This document shows, piece after piece, positions 42,700-53,056 of a DNA stretch of 64,000 nt (within the stretch, counting starts at the first letter, position 1; every line of letters starts with the position of its first letter). The translations under genes and the position numbers were made by a program. Source of the DNA: Lithodes maja (taxonomy: Eukaryota; Arthropoda; Malacostraca; Decapoda; Lithodidae); assembly GCA_037953745.1 (NCBI GenBank), contig JBAKBP010006575.1, forward strand, positions 44,952-108,951, read 5' to 3'. The notes under the pieces are model-generated. The model ran no database searches and was not told the origin of the DNA. It saw nothing but the letters and a program-made list of their open reading frames with translations.

Positions 42700-43197
42700 T
42701 CACCTCTGATGGTACCCCCCACCCTCCCACCACTCCATCAACTTTCCTATCACCCACCTTACCATTCATATCCCCAATCAGAAATATTCTTTGTTCTTGT
42801 CAAACTTATCCAGGGACGCCTCCACATTCACCCAGAACTCCTCTTTCTCTCTTACAAGTTTATCCTCTGTCGGATCATACACACACACAATCACCCACGC
42901 TTGTGTTCCTACTTTCATTCTCACCCACACAATCCTTGAACCCACAGACCCATATTCTCTTACACGCTCCTTCCATTTGTTACTTACAAACAAACACGCA
43001 CCTTCTCTCGCTGCTCCCTAACTCACTCCAGCACACACACCCATTCCACACTCCCACTCTCTCACATCTGTACCCTTCCATTTGGTCTCCGTCAATCCAC
43101 ATACATCCAGCCTGGCATTCACTAACACTTCCAGTACCTCTCTCTCTTTTGTGCCGTCATTCATGCCACTCACGTTCCATGGATATATGCCTCTCCT
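42700..43197 (-). pseudogene. LINE endonuclease N-terminal part
   Basis: The minus strand reads WNVSGMNDGTKEREVLEVL and LTETKWKG near the start, the WNVRG and ETK blocks of APE-type endonucleases. WVIVCVYDPTED follows at 42778-42993. The frame changes near 43020. Confidence 0.65.
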
Positions 43198-43727
43198 AAT
43201 TTATATATATTATACAGTAATAATAATAATTATCGTCTGGTTACTTATATAGCACCCGTATCTCCTCCTTCGAGGATTCACAAGCGCTTGGCTTTCTTTA
43301 GTCTACCAGAGACCATTACCCATCCCCCTTGCTCATCTATTCTCAGAATGTCCGTAGGCTTGTCTATAGTCGGTCGGGGTTGGTCAACACAGGGTCCGTC
43401 CGCATCCGAGGTTGATTGTTTGTTTTTCGTTGCTACATATTTTTCACGCGTGGGGGTCGCAAGCCAACCGACCCAACCTCTTTAGTTGCCTCTTACGACA
43501 CGCAGAAGGCACGTGGGGCATATTCTAATCCCTTATCCCTTACCCTTCCTAATCCGAATAAAATCGTGTTATAATAGCCAAAACAAAAATAACAAAACAG
43601 AAAATAAACTCGTAATCAGATCTTGCGAGGGTAAATTTAATTGTCGGAGACTCTATAACCAAGCTGAACAAAATATCGTCTAATGCAAGCCAGGTTGAAA
43701 TAAAGTGCCATTGTAGTACTGAGAGGG
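43198..43727. other. Unclassified, possibly a SINE or LINE 3' end
   Basis: Moderate GC, no ORF. The stretch GTTGCCTCTTACGACACGC near 43483 looks like part of a dispersed repeat, but I cannot assign a family. Confidence 0.35.
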
Positions 43728-44050
43728 TTAAGGGGAGAAGGGTTGTTTTTCTAGACTCCCTTCTCCCTCATGTTTAGTCCCATTCGTTTTCAAATTTTAA
43801 AATGTTTGCCCCATAAGTATGTCAATTTTAAGAAATTTCGCCCCATTTCTATGTCCATTTTGTGAACTTTCGTGCTATTTAGGTATCAATTTTTTTTCCT
43901 GGTGAACGATAGTGAGCCTGTAATTTGGGAACAACTGACTTTCGGCCGGGACATTTTCTACCGAAAAATGTACACATTAATCTACAAGGGGGATCTAATG
44001 GATGTTTGTTTAAGTTTGATGGAGGTCTGGGGAGGAAAGTAGAAAAATAA
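43728..44050 (+). repeat. Interspersed repeat family R, copy 4
   Basis: It begins TTAAGGGGAGAAGGG and follows the R consensus through TTTAGGTATCAATTTT, CTTTCGGCCGGGACATT and GGAGGTCTGGGGAGGAAA. Confidence 0.6.
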
Positions 44051-44141
44051 TGAATATATGAAGAAATTTACCAAAAGGTGTTTTCCAGAGTGATTATGGC
44101 TGAAACAACAGGGGTACGAAATTACCTTAGCCCAATATTAA

Positions 44142-44358
44142 CCCATTCAGTACCAGGGCCGTCTGTTTGTTCATATTCTGGCAACTATTAGACGATTTTA
44201 TGTAGCTTAGGAAGGACCTCTAGCGATGGCTTCAAACTATCTCAACTAACCCTTTTAATTACCGCAGATCCTTCCCAAGCTGCATAATATCGTCTGAATA
44301 CAGGTAGAATAACATTACAAATACGTGGCCGGTACTGTATGTGTTCAAGTCCGAAGGG
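44142..44358. mobile_element. Possible short TTAA-flanked MITE
   Basis: TTAA occurs at 44138-44141 and 44359-44362, with ends CCCATTCAG and CCCTTCGGA. Inverted-repeat match is weak, so this may be chance. Confidence 0.3.
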
Positions 44359-44362
44359 TTAA

Positions 44363-44664
44363 GGGAGGTGACCTGCTTATTTTTCCCTCACTAGGTTGTA
44401 TCCATTCAGCCCCATTCAGCCTATTGTTTTAAGACTTTTATCCCCATCCAGGTGTCGATTTATACCTGGCGAGCGATAGCAAGCTGCCATAATTTGGATA
44501 ATGAGTTAGACAGCTGGCTAAATTTGTACATGTTTTTATTGAAAAATTTCTCCGGCGAAGCCGGATTTCTCCATAAAATCCATAAAACAATCGACACCTG
44601 TATGGGGATAAATGCCTTAAAACAGTAAGCTGAATGGGACCGAATGGATACATCCAAGAACGAG
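44363..44664. repeat. Repeat R-like element folded as a long palindrome
   Basis: Arms at about 44395-44470 and 44585-44658 are inverted copies (GGATACA...AATCGACACCTG on the right, complement on the left), with a CGGCGAAGCCGG centre. The interior shares CCTGGCGAGCGATAGC with family R. The right end is cut by the A-element LTR at 44665. Confidence 0.55.
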
Positions 44665-46509
44665 TGTGACGCATGTCGAGTATGAGCATGCTGTACAGAA
44701 CGCCCAGTCAGGCCCCACTCTCGCTAGGATCGTCAGGGCAGGAACTTTGGCTGTAGTCTGTGTAGAGTTTCCTAACTCAGTTTATGTGAGCCGTTGTACT
44801 ATAAGTATTATAATTATGTATTTTGTTTTCTTCTAAGTCAACGAGTTCTATTTTATATCATTAGATATAAGTATTGTGTGTGGGACTTATATGTAATGAT
44901 GAGAGGAGAAGAGAGAGAGTTATGTAACGACGGCCCGGGAGCGCGCCACGAGGTAGGTAGGCCTCCCTCCCTCCTCCCTGCTCCCTCCTCAAGCGCGTGG
45001 GAAATCCTTTGTCGATCCCAGATTGAGAGAGAATATTACGTAATGATTGTCAGTGGGCGGTCCTTAGTAGTTTGCGATATGCCGCTAGAGGGCCGAGTAT
45101 AAAAAGGAGAGGTCCTCGCCACAATTCTTTAGAACTCATCAGGCAGAGCGACTTCTCATATCCCTTGCAACTATCCATATTCTTCCGACTGATGTGAACT
45201 TTCTCTACTCTCTGAACAGCCTATCTTCTTCTCTTCTCGTCCCTTTTTAACCAATGACCCCTTTGGTGCAGATTTAGTCAGCCAAAGTATTATCGCTTGA
45301 GTTCTCACGAGATAAGTGCCTGTTAGATAGCCTATTTTTGGAAGGGTTAACTAGAATAGGATTGATTGATGTTTGTTGCACTCGTATATGCATTTCCCTG
45401 TGTGCGATTATTCATGTTCCTGTTTTCTGCTGGTTTAGGCAATGCTAGACTGGGATAGGGTTTCTGAGTTGTGATTTCCTATGAGTACTAGGTTGCGGTT
45501 GAACCAGTACAATTGCAACGGAGACGTGGAACGCCTAGGTGGTCTTTCTGACTGTGTACCGTGGGAGTTTAGCACTGTGTTGCGAGTGAGGGCTTTTGCC
45601 TCTGCCACCCAACACTGTGCTATCTCATTTGCTTGACTTTGAGAGGATCGCCAGGAGAGAACCAGATACTAGTGATCTGGATCTCTCAAGAGAGCATCCC
45701 GTCAATTAACGTAATTTGGCCGCACAGTCTTAAGGACCTCGCTAGGCTACGAGCCGCTTGCTCAGCCATTGTCTCTTAACCTTATGTATCCCAGCTAGAC
45801 TTTGCTCGACCAGCAGATACAGCATAGTATGGAAGCTTCTCCTTATGTATATTATTGTTTATGCACTATTGATTTCATGTGTGGCACGCTTAGCTACTTC
45901 AGAGATTAGTGGCCCACGAGCACAATCTTAGTAGGCTATTGCCAGTGCATTGTCGGAGTACTTCTTCTTAATGTTTGCCATATCCTATTGCTTATTCTTA
46001 TAATTCTTCTTATGTCAATTTAAAGCCTTTAATTACCAGTGAGTTATTCATTAAATTGCTGTTCAAAATCCGATACTTACTTCTTATGAGTATTCGAGAA
46101 GCATCTAACTTATCAGAAGATTCCTTGCTTGATGCTCGAGGACTATTGTTTAACGTAACGTAATAGTGCCGATCCGAAGTAGAGGGTGGAGGACTTCTTC
46201 AGTTCTTAGTTCAAGGGTGGATTACTTCGGCTTCGGCCAACACTATTCTTTAGTGTTGTAGTACTTTCTTCTTTGTTTGATTGTTGACCAGACTAGATAA
46301 CTCCCGTCTAGTTATTAGTCTGTTGTGTGAAACGCTAGTACCGAGTTCTTGTATACCCCGTTATAGCAGATAGAACTCTGGAGGGTAGTGGCGTTTTTTG
46401 TTCGGCTGGCAGTACTCTGGGGTTGGGATCGTGTGTTTCCGTTGTGGCAGCGAGCCATACTCGAGTCCTGTGTAAGAGCCCTAGTGTACCCGAGTGCCCG
46501 GTCGTAACA
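44665..46509 (+). repeat. LTR1 of tandem retrotransposon A
   Basis: This 1845-bp LTR begins TGTGACGC and ends CGTAACA. It differs from LTR2 at roughly seven positions. The bases before it (CGAG) do not match those after LTR3 (CCGA), so the array has no simple target duplication. Confidence 0.9.
45036..45107 (+). promoter_or_regulatory. LTR1 core promoter: TTACGTAA and TATA box
   Basis: The palindrome TTACGTAA at 45036-45043 stands where LTR0 and LTR3 have TGACGTCA. TATAAAAAGG follows at 45098-45107. TTACGTAA is the optimal PAR-bZIP/C/EBP-type site, TGACGTCA the CREB/ATF site. Binding is inferred. Confidence 0.6.
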
Positions 46510-46724
46510 AATGGCGACCTTGCTTAGGATTTTGTGAACAGTATAATTTTTTGCAGAGTTGTACAACATTTGTTTGTTCGTACTTTAGCGTACATATTGA
46601 AGAATATTTTTTTTTTGTAAGGCAATTAGGAGAGCATTTAAGAGACTCCAGTTAATTTAGTAATTAGTGCTTACATAAGGAAGTTTAACACTTTTGTCTC
46701 GAGAATTTTTTTGTGAACTTCAGT
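46510..46724 (+). other. Leader and primer-binding site, A copy 1
   Basis: TGGCGACCTTGC starts at 46512, two bases inside LTR1, in the usual place of a tRNA primer site. The rest is AT-rich leader up to the ATG at 46725. Confidence 0.6.
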
Positions 46725-49700
46725 ATGTCGTGCCCTAGTATTGACGAGGAGCGAGAGATGCCATTTGAGGAGGTGCCGTTAGTAACTAGTGAGGAGGATG
46801 CTAGACTTTTTGTGAGTAAGCAGTACCATGTGACGGAGGAGAGGCTGACTGGGGTGAATGTTTATGGCTTGCACCTGATAGCCAAGGTTTTGGGTCTATC
46901 CAATGTAGGAGGGATGTCCAAGGGGGATCTGATTTCCTGGGTGTTGCGTGGGCGACATGGGGTTTCGGAGGAGAGGGCGTTTGGGGGGGTTCCTCCCCAG
47001 ATCCCCTCTCACTCGACTCCCACAGTGCCGTCCACTCAGTTGCCGGAGGTTAGCACTCTCCCACAGAGGGATGAGAATTGGAAGATTGGAGTGCCCTCGG
47101 GCGGTGCGTATGGTGGTTCCCCAGTTCTTGCCCCCCCTCCTTCAGTAGTGGCAGCTCCCTCTTCCTGCCTGTCTCCAGATATGATATTTAGACTTGAGCT
47201 TGCTAAAATTGAGGCTGAGTCTAGGAAGCAGGAGATTGAGGTTGAGGCTAGGAAGCATGAGATTGAGGCTGAGTCTAGAAGGCAGGAGAATGAGACGAGG
47301 AGGCACGAGGCTGAGCTTAGGTACGACTCAGAGAAATATTGTGCTCAAATAGATTTAGATAAGACTCGTGCAGAGTCGACAGGGATGCGGATGGGCCGTG
47401 AGGGCCAAGTAAGAGAACAGTCCTTGTCCCACTTAGTCAAATTGGTGCCGGCATTTAGTGAAACTGAAGTCACAGAATTTTTTAATCGTTTTGAGAAGAA
47501 GTGTAGGGAGCATAATTGGCCTGAAGAGAAGTGGGCAGCTCTGGTCTCCTCAAGACTTACGGGTAAGGGTCTGAAGGCTTATGATGCACTGCCTTTAGAG
47601 TCTTGCATTGACTACCCAGAATTGAAGAGAGCTGTCCTACGGGCATACGAGTTGCAACCAGAAACATATCGATTGAAGTTTCGGGGTGTTACAAAGACTA
47701 GGGAGGCGACCTTTCTTGAACATGCCCGGGACTTAAAAGATGCACTTACAAACTGGACACGTTCTGAGAAAGCTGAGACGGCCGAACAGTTGACTGAGCT
47801 GTTTCTGCTCGAGCAGTTTTATAAGTGTACAGGTGCAGAAATGACTTTAACTATTAAAGAAAAGAATCCAAAAACTCTACAGGAGGCAGCTGAGATGGCT
47901 GACCTCCGGCTATCATTAATTCGTGGGTGCGGGTCTGCCCAGCGTAGTGAGGCAGGTAACAAGGGGCGTGATGCCCCACCCCCCCGAGTTAGTAATATAT
48001 CTTATGCAAACAAGTACAAGAGCTATGATACCAAGACTGACCACAAGACTAGCACCGTCCCATTTAAGAAGGGGCCGGGCCCTTCCCAGTACCAAGGGAA
48101 GCCCAGAGGGGAGTTGGAGTGTTATCATTGTCATGAAAAGGGGCACTTTGCAAGAGTCTGTCCTAGCAAACCACCTACAGCAGCTGTGTCTTTGGCCTGC
48201 AACATTGGTGTGTCTTCGAAGTTTTCTGAGTTTGCCCGGGGCAGTTCGTCAGAGGCTGAGGCACAGCCAATGCAGAAGCACCAGGGAGGCTCGAACCCTG
48301 CTCAGGATGTTTTTTGCGACCATAGAGGACGGGGTTGCGTGATGTGGGCGGGGCGCAAGCATGGAGTAGAGGTCTTGCGTGATACAGGTGCTTCCCAGAC
48401 TCTGATGAATAACTTGACTGGCTACCCTATAAATGCGGCTCGGGTGGTAGTGGTGCAGGGTATTAATGCAACTCGGTCATACCCGCTGGTGCGGTTGGAG
48501 TTAGAGGTGGATGGTGTGGCACGTGAATTGGATGTCGGGATTGTGGAGAAACTGCCAGTGGAGGGCGTCGACCTTCTTCTCGGCAACGACTTTGCAATGC
48601 CCGCTTCTGAGGTTCTACCCTTAGTCGTTGCCGAGAGGCCGGCCGACGTGAGTGGGGAAGAGCAAGAGTGGGTCGAGCAGTGCCAGACACAACCCATGGC
48701 GTGTGTTGTCACCCGAGCTCGGGCAGATAAAGTGTCACAGCCTAGTCCTCCGTCTTCAGACCAGCAGAGGAACGATCAACAGGAGGAGGCTAAAGCTGGA
48801 GTGGGTTTTAAGAGTTTTGACTCGGCGGCTCTCCTGGGTGATTTAGTATTGGCACCTATGTTGGAGTCTGGAGAGGCCCCAGGACCTGTCACAGCTAGTG
48901 AGGAGGTAGGGCAGGAAGAGACTCCGAGGCAGCAACGTTGCACACGGAGAGAAAAAAGGGTTGCTCAGTTTGATGTTGGGGGAGGACTTGGGTTGCTTCC
49001 GAAGCATCTGGACGGGTTGGTTCCCTCAGATATTTGTAAACTGCAGTTGGAGGATCCGGAAGTTCAGAAGTGTGGTAATGGGGCTGTCGAGATCAAACAC
49101 GAGGACGGGGAAGCATGTCATGTGAACCTGTTGGAGGAGTTTGTGAGGCAACCACCTGAGCAGCCTACTGTCCCTGCGTTGGTCTGCCGCGGCCAAGGTG
49201 GAGAAGGAGAGGGGGGTAGTAGGGCACAGGTGGAGGAGAGAAGGGATTGTCATGTCTCGGCGGAACAGTGGGCGGGGGACACGAGTCTGGTGGCTGTGGA
49301 AGCGCTAGAGCACCTGCCTGAGCAGCAGTGTGCAGCACTCCAGCACCAGCTCGGTTCATACCCCACTGGTCGTGCCGAGCCCCTGAGTCTCACAACTCGG
49401 GCGGTGCAAGATGTTCCACGGGCAGGTCACGTGACTGTTGAAAGACCGTTAGCCTCGTTGTTTCGGTGGTTCAAGGTGGGCGACGAGGCTTTGGCATGGT
49501 TGCCAGGTCAGGGTCGACCCATGGCTGCCAAGGGTGGTGGTCAAAAGGAGGACATTGAGCAGATTGGTAAGGTCGGCTGTGGTATCGCAGTGCCCGGTCG
49601 TCGCATAGCCTCCCAATGCTGCTCTAGTCTAATGCAACAGCCCTACCATAGACCGACTGTATCTGGCCATGTCGCTGAAAGCGGTGATGCTGCGCAGGCA

Positions 49701-50513
49701 GATGTCGTCACAAGGAATGCGGGGGTGCGCATGTACGGTATCGGCGGGGAAACCTTAGCAATAATGAACTATGGGAGTGACTGCACAGGTGGTACTGATT
49801 GTCCCTCTCATGACCTGGCTGTTCTAGGGACGAAGGTGGAGAAGGAGGGAGACTACAGGTTAGAAGCTGCGGTCTCGGCTGGGTTGTGGGAGGGCACTAG
49901 GCATGTTGTTCGTGGAGACAGTGCAAGGCAGTTATTTACTAGGCTATGGCAGTACTTTCGCATGTTTGTTGCTTCTCCAGGCCTGATGTACGGGGTAGAA
50001 TCCGACATGCAGGCTGGAGATAGTGCAAGGTTCAGTTTAATTCCCTACCGTATAAATCCTGCTCGACAGCCTATGGTACAAGCAGAGCTGGATTACGTGT
50101 GGACGAAGGGTCTGAGGGATAAGGAATGTCGTGAGTGGTCGTTGCTTGTAACTTTGTCCGAGCGTGCTAAAGAGGTATGTGGTTTTGTTGTGGACGGGAG
50201 TACCTACCAGTGCAATGTTATGCCTGACGGACTTAAGAATGCACTAGCAACGTTTCAGAACCTGATGAATGAAAGTGAAAAGGACGATGATGCGCTGGGG
50301 CATTTCGAGGTCTATGTTCCAGCCTATGGTCCGGTCGTTGTAGTTTACCCAGATCATCACCCTCTCCAGATCTTGGACCAGTTTCACAATCGGAATATGA
50401 GGCTGACCAGGTGGTCACTAAGGTTATTGGTATATAACCTGGACATACGCCATATTGCCGGTTGTGACAACGTGGTTGCAGATGGTCGTTCAAGGGCATG
50501 TGATCCTGGGTAG
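46725..50513 (+). CDS. Retrotransposon A gag-protease polyprotein with deleted integrase and RT
   Basis: 1262 codons from ATG 46725. Residues ~30-65 form a SAP-like helix pair. Then come a Pro-rich part, a charged helical part with repeated EAESR/QE units, a gag domain (~225-395), one CCHC knuckle (Cys466, Cys469, His474, Cys479) and a retropepsin with DTGAS (Asp553) and LLLGND. After that only scraps remain in frame: the end of an integrase (CHVNLLEEFVRQ), a GPY-like bit, short RT pieces (CGFVVDGSTYQCNVMP, FQNLMN) and the last part of RNase H (RLTRWSLRLLVYNLDIRHIAGCDNVVAD). Integrase D-D-E and RT YxDD are missing. The long ORF has survived these deletions. Confidence 0.85.
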   Translation: MSCPSIDEEREMPFEEVPLVTSEEDARLFVSKQYHVTEERLTGVNVYGLHLIAKVLGLSNVGGMSKGDLISWVLRGRHGVSEERAFGGVPPQIPSHSTPTVPSTQLPEVSTLPQRDENWKIGVPSGGAYGGSPVLAPPPSVVAAPSSCLSPDMIFRLELAKIEAESRKQEIEVEARKHEIEAESRRQENETRRHEAELRYDSEKYCAQIDLDKTRAESTGMRMGREGQVREQSLSHLVKLVPAFSETEVTEFFNRFEKKCREHNWPEEKWAALVSSRLTGKGLKAYDALPLESCIDYPELKRAVLRAYELQPETYRLKFRGVTKTREATFLEHARDLKDALTNWTRSEKAETAEQLTELFLLEQFYKCTGAEMTLTIKEKNPKTLQEAAEMADLRLSLIRGCGSAQRSEAGNKGRDAPPPRVSNISYANKYKSYDTKTDHKTSTVPFKKGPGPSQYQGKPRGELECYHCHEKGHFARVCPSKPPTAAVSLACNIGVSSKFSEFARGSSSEAEAQPMQKHQGGSNPAQDVFCDHRGRGCVMWAGRKHGVEVLRDTGASQTLMNNLTGYPINAARVVVVQGINATRSYPLVRLELEVDGVARELDVGIVEKLPVEGVDLLLGNDFAMPASEVLPLVVAERPADVSGEEQEWVEQCQTQPMACVVTRARADKVSQPSPPSSDQQRNDQQEEAKAGVGFKSFDSAALLGDLVLAPMLESGEAPGPVTASEEVGQEETPRQQRCTRREKRVAQFDVGGGLGLLPKHLDGLVPSDICKLQLEDPEVQKCGNGAVEIKHEDGEACHVNLLEEFVRQPPEQPTVPALVCRGQGGEGEGGSRAQVEERRDCHVSAEQWAGDTSLVAVEALEHLPEQQCAALQHQLGSYPTGRAEPLSLTTRAVQDVPRAGHVTVERPLASLFRWFKVGDEALAWLPGQGRPMAAKGGGQKEDIEQIGKVGCGIAVPGRRIASQCCSSLMQQPYHRPTVSGHVAESGDAAQADVVTRNAGVRMYGIGGETLAIMNYGSDCTGGTDCPSHDLAVLGTKVEKEGDYRLEAAVSAGLWEGTRHVVRGDSARQLFTRLWQYFRMFVASPGLMYGVESDMQAGDSARFSLIPYRINPARQPMVQAELDYVWTKGLRDKECREWSLLVTLSERAKEVCGFVVDGSTYQCNVMPDGLKNALATFQNLMNESEKDDDALGHFEVYVPAYGPVVVVYPDHHPLQILDQFHNRNMRLTRWSLRLLVYNLDIRHIAGCDNVVADGRSRACDPG

Positions 50514-50996
50514 ATTGACACACGGGTAGCCTCCTGCTTTAGTTTGAATAGTATTTTGCGCTTGGTGCTTGTTGGCTCGCGGTTGTAGCCCAGCGTATTG
50601 GGTCGTAAAGCAGGAGTTGAGCGTTTGGTATAGAAGAAAATAGGCTGCCCTTATAGTGCAGCCGGAAAAAAACATATTAAAATATAAAAATCATATAAAA
50701 ACTCTTTCTTTTTGATGTAGATAATTGTATAAGTTTGTCATAGCCTATAAAGTTTGAGTAGTCCACGAACTATCAAACGGCTGAGCTGCTGTAAGCTCGC
50801 TCTGGGAGCATGATATTGTGTCTTTTACTATTGTTGGGAGGAGTTATGAAATGTGAATTTTTTTTTTATAAGATGTGTTTTAGTGATAAACTCAGCGTTG
50901 TTTTAGTGCCATGCGGTCGCTGGGTGTGAGGGGTTTGATGGGGTTCTGTATATCAGATTTTAGCTCAGGGTTGAGCAAGTAAAATCTTGGGGGAGG
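50514..50996 (+). other. 3' noncoding region and polypurine tract, A copy 1
   Basis: No coding capacity. It ends AAAATCTTGGGGGAGG against LTR2. Confidence 0.65.
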
Positions 50997-52841
50997 TGTG
51001 ACGCATGTCGAGTATGAGCATGCTGTACAGAACGCCCAGTCAGGCCCCACTCTCGCTAGGATCGTCAGGGCAGGAACTTTGGCTGTAGTCTGTGTAGAGT
51101 TTCCTAACTCAGTTTATGTGAGCCGTTGTACTATAAGTATTATAATTATGTATTTTGTTTTCTTCTAAGTCAACGAGTTCTATTTTATATCATTAGATAT
51201 AAGTATTGTGTGTGGGACTTATATGTAATGATGAGAGGAGAAGAGAGAGAGTTATGTAACGACGGCCCGGGAGCGCGCCACGAGGTAGGTAGGCCTCCCT
51301 CCCTCCTCCCTCCTCCCTCCTCAAGCGCGTGGGAAATCCTTTGTCGATCCCAGATTGAGAGAGAATATTACGTAATGATTGTCAGTGGGCGGTCCTTAGT
51401 AGTTTGCGATATGCCGCTAGAGGGCCGAGTATAAAAAGGAGAGGTCCTCGCCACAATTCTTTAGAACTCATCAGGCAGAGCGACTTCTCATATCCCTTGC
51501 AACTATCCATATTCTTCCGACTGATGTGAACTTTCTCTACTCTCTGAACAGCCTATCTTCTTCTCTTCTCGTCCCTTTTTAACCAATGACCCCTTTGGTG
51601 CAGATTTAGTCAGCCAAAGTATTATCGCTTGAGTTCTCACGAGATAAGTGCCTGTTAGATAGCCTATTTTTGGAAGGGTTAACTAGAATAGGATTGATTG
51701 ATGTTTGTTGCACTCGTATATGCATTTCCCTGTGTGCGATTATTCATGTTCCTGTTTTCTGCTGGTTTAGGCAATGCTAGACTGGAATAGGGTTTCTGAG
51801 TTGTGATTTCCTATGAGTACTAGGTTGCGGTTGAACCAGTACAATTGCAACGGAGACGTGGAACGCCTAGGTGGTCTTTCTGACTGTGTACCGTGGGAGT
51901 TTAGCACTGTGTTGCGAGTGAGGGCTTTTGCCTCTGCCACCCAACACTGTGCTATCTCATTTGCTTGACTTTGAGAGGATCGCCAGGAGAGAACCAGATA
52001 CTAGTGATCTGAATCTCTCAAGAGAGCATCCCGTCAATTAACGTAATTTGGCCGCACAGTCTTAAGGACCTCGCTAGGCTACGAGCCGCTTGCTCAGCCA
52101 TTGTCTCTTAACCTTATGTATCCCAGCTAGACTTTGCTCGACCAGCAGATACAGCATAGTATTGAAGCTTCTCCTTATGTATATTATTGTTTATGCACTA
52201 TTGATTTCATGTGTGGCACGCTTAGCTAATTCAGAGATTAGTGGCCCACGAGCACAATCTTAGTAGGCTATTGCCAGTGCATTGTCGGAGTACTTCTTCT
52301 TAATGTTTGCCATATCCTATTGCTTATTCTTATAATTCTTCTTATGTCAATTTAAAGCCTTTAATTACCAGTGAGTTATTCATTAAATTGCTGTTCAAAA
52401 TCCGATACTTACTTCTTATGAGTATTCGAGAAGCATCTAACTTATCAGAAGATTCCTTGCTTGATGCTCGAGGACTATTGTTTAACGTAACGTAATAGTG
52501 CCGATCCGAAGTAGAGGGTGGAGGACTTCTTAAGTTCTTAGTTCAAGGGTGGATTACTTCGGCTTCGGCCAACACTATTCTTTAGTGTTGTAGTACTTTC
52601 TTCTTTGTTTGATTGTTGACCAGACTAGATAACTCCCGTCTTGTTATTAGTCTGTTGTGTGAAACGCTAGTACCGAGTTCTTGTATACCCCGTTATAGCA
52701 GATAGAACTCTGGAGGGTAGTGGCGTTTTTTGTTCGGCTGGCAGTACTCTGGGGTTGGGATCGTGTGTTTCCGTTGTGGCAGCGAGCCATACTCGAGTCC
52801 TGTGTAAGAGCCCTAGTGTACCCGAGTGCCCGGTCGTAACA
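50997..52841 (+). repeat. LTR2, shared by both tandem A elements
   Basis: It is 1845 bp and serves as 3' LTR of copy 1 and 5' LTR of copy 2. It is nearly identical to LTR1 and carries TTACGTAA at 51368-51375 and TATAAAAAGG at 51430-51439. Confidence 0.9.
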
Positions 52842-53056
52842 AATGGCGACCTTGCTTAGGATTTTGTGAACAGTATAATTTTTTGCAGAGTTGTACAACA
52901 TTTGTTTGTTCGTACTTTAGCGTACATATTGAAGAATATTTTTTTTTTGTAAGGCAATTAGGAGAGCATTTAAGAGACTCCAGTTAATTTAGTAATTAGT
53001 GCTTACATAAGGGAGTTTAACACTTTTGTCTCGAGAATTTTTTGGTGAACTTCAGT
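52842..53056 (+). other. Leader and primer-binding site, A copy 2
   Basis: It matches 46510-46724 with only a few differences, with the primer site at 52844. Confidence 0.6.

Larger units (their letters stand above)
33115..43197 (-). mobile_element. RTE-like LINE split by a BEL/Pao element
   Basis: The minus-strand LINE has its 5' part at 42700-43197 and its remainder at 33115-35521. Both flanks of the BEL/Pao insertion read as parts of one endonuclease domain, which shows they were once joined. Clade assignment to RTE-like is from the WFGHMQRM and GRGRPKERC C-terminal motifs and is tentative. Confidence 0.7.

Noticed and set aside
45975..46163. Small ORFs conserved in all LTRs (for example the 60-62 codon ORF also at 52307 and 58620)
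   Set aside because: They are repeated only because the LTRs are copies; one copy has an indel that changes the end, and no domain is seen.
48422..49359. Minus-strand ORFs within the A polyprotein
   Set aside because: Shadows of a long coding frame on the plus strand with clear gag and protease motifs.
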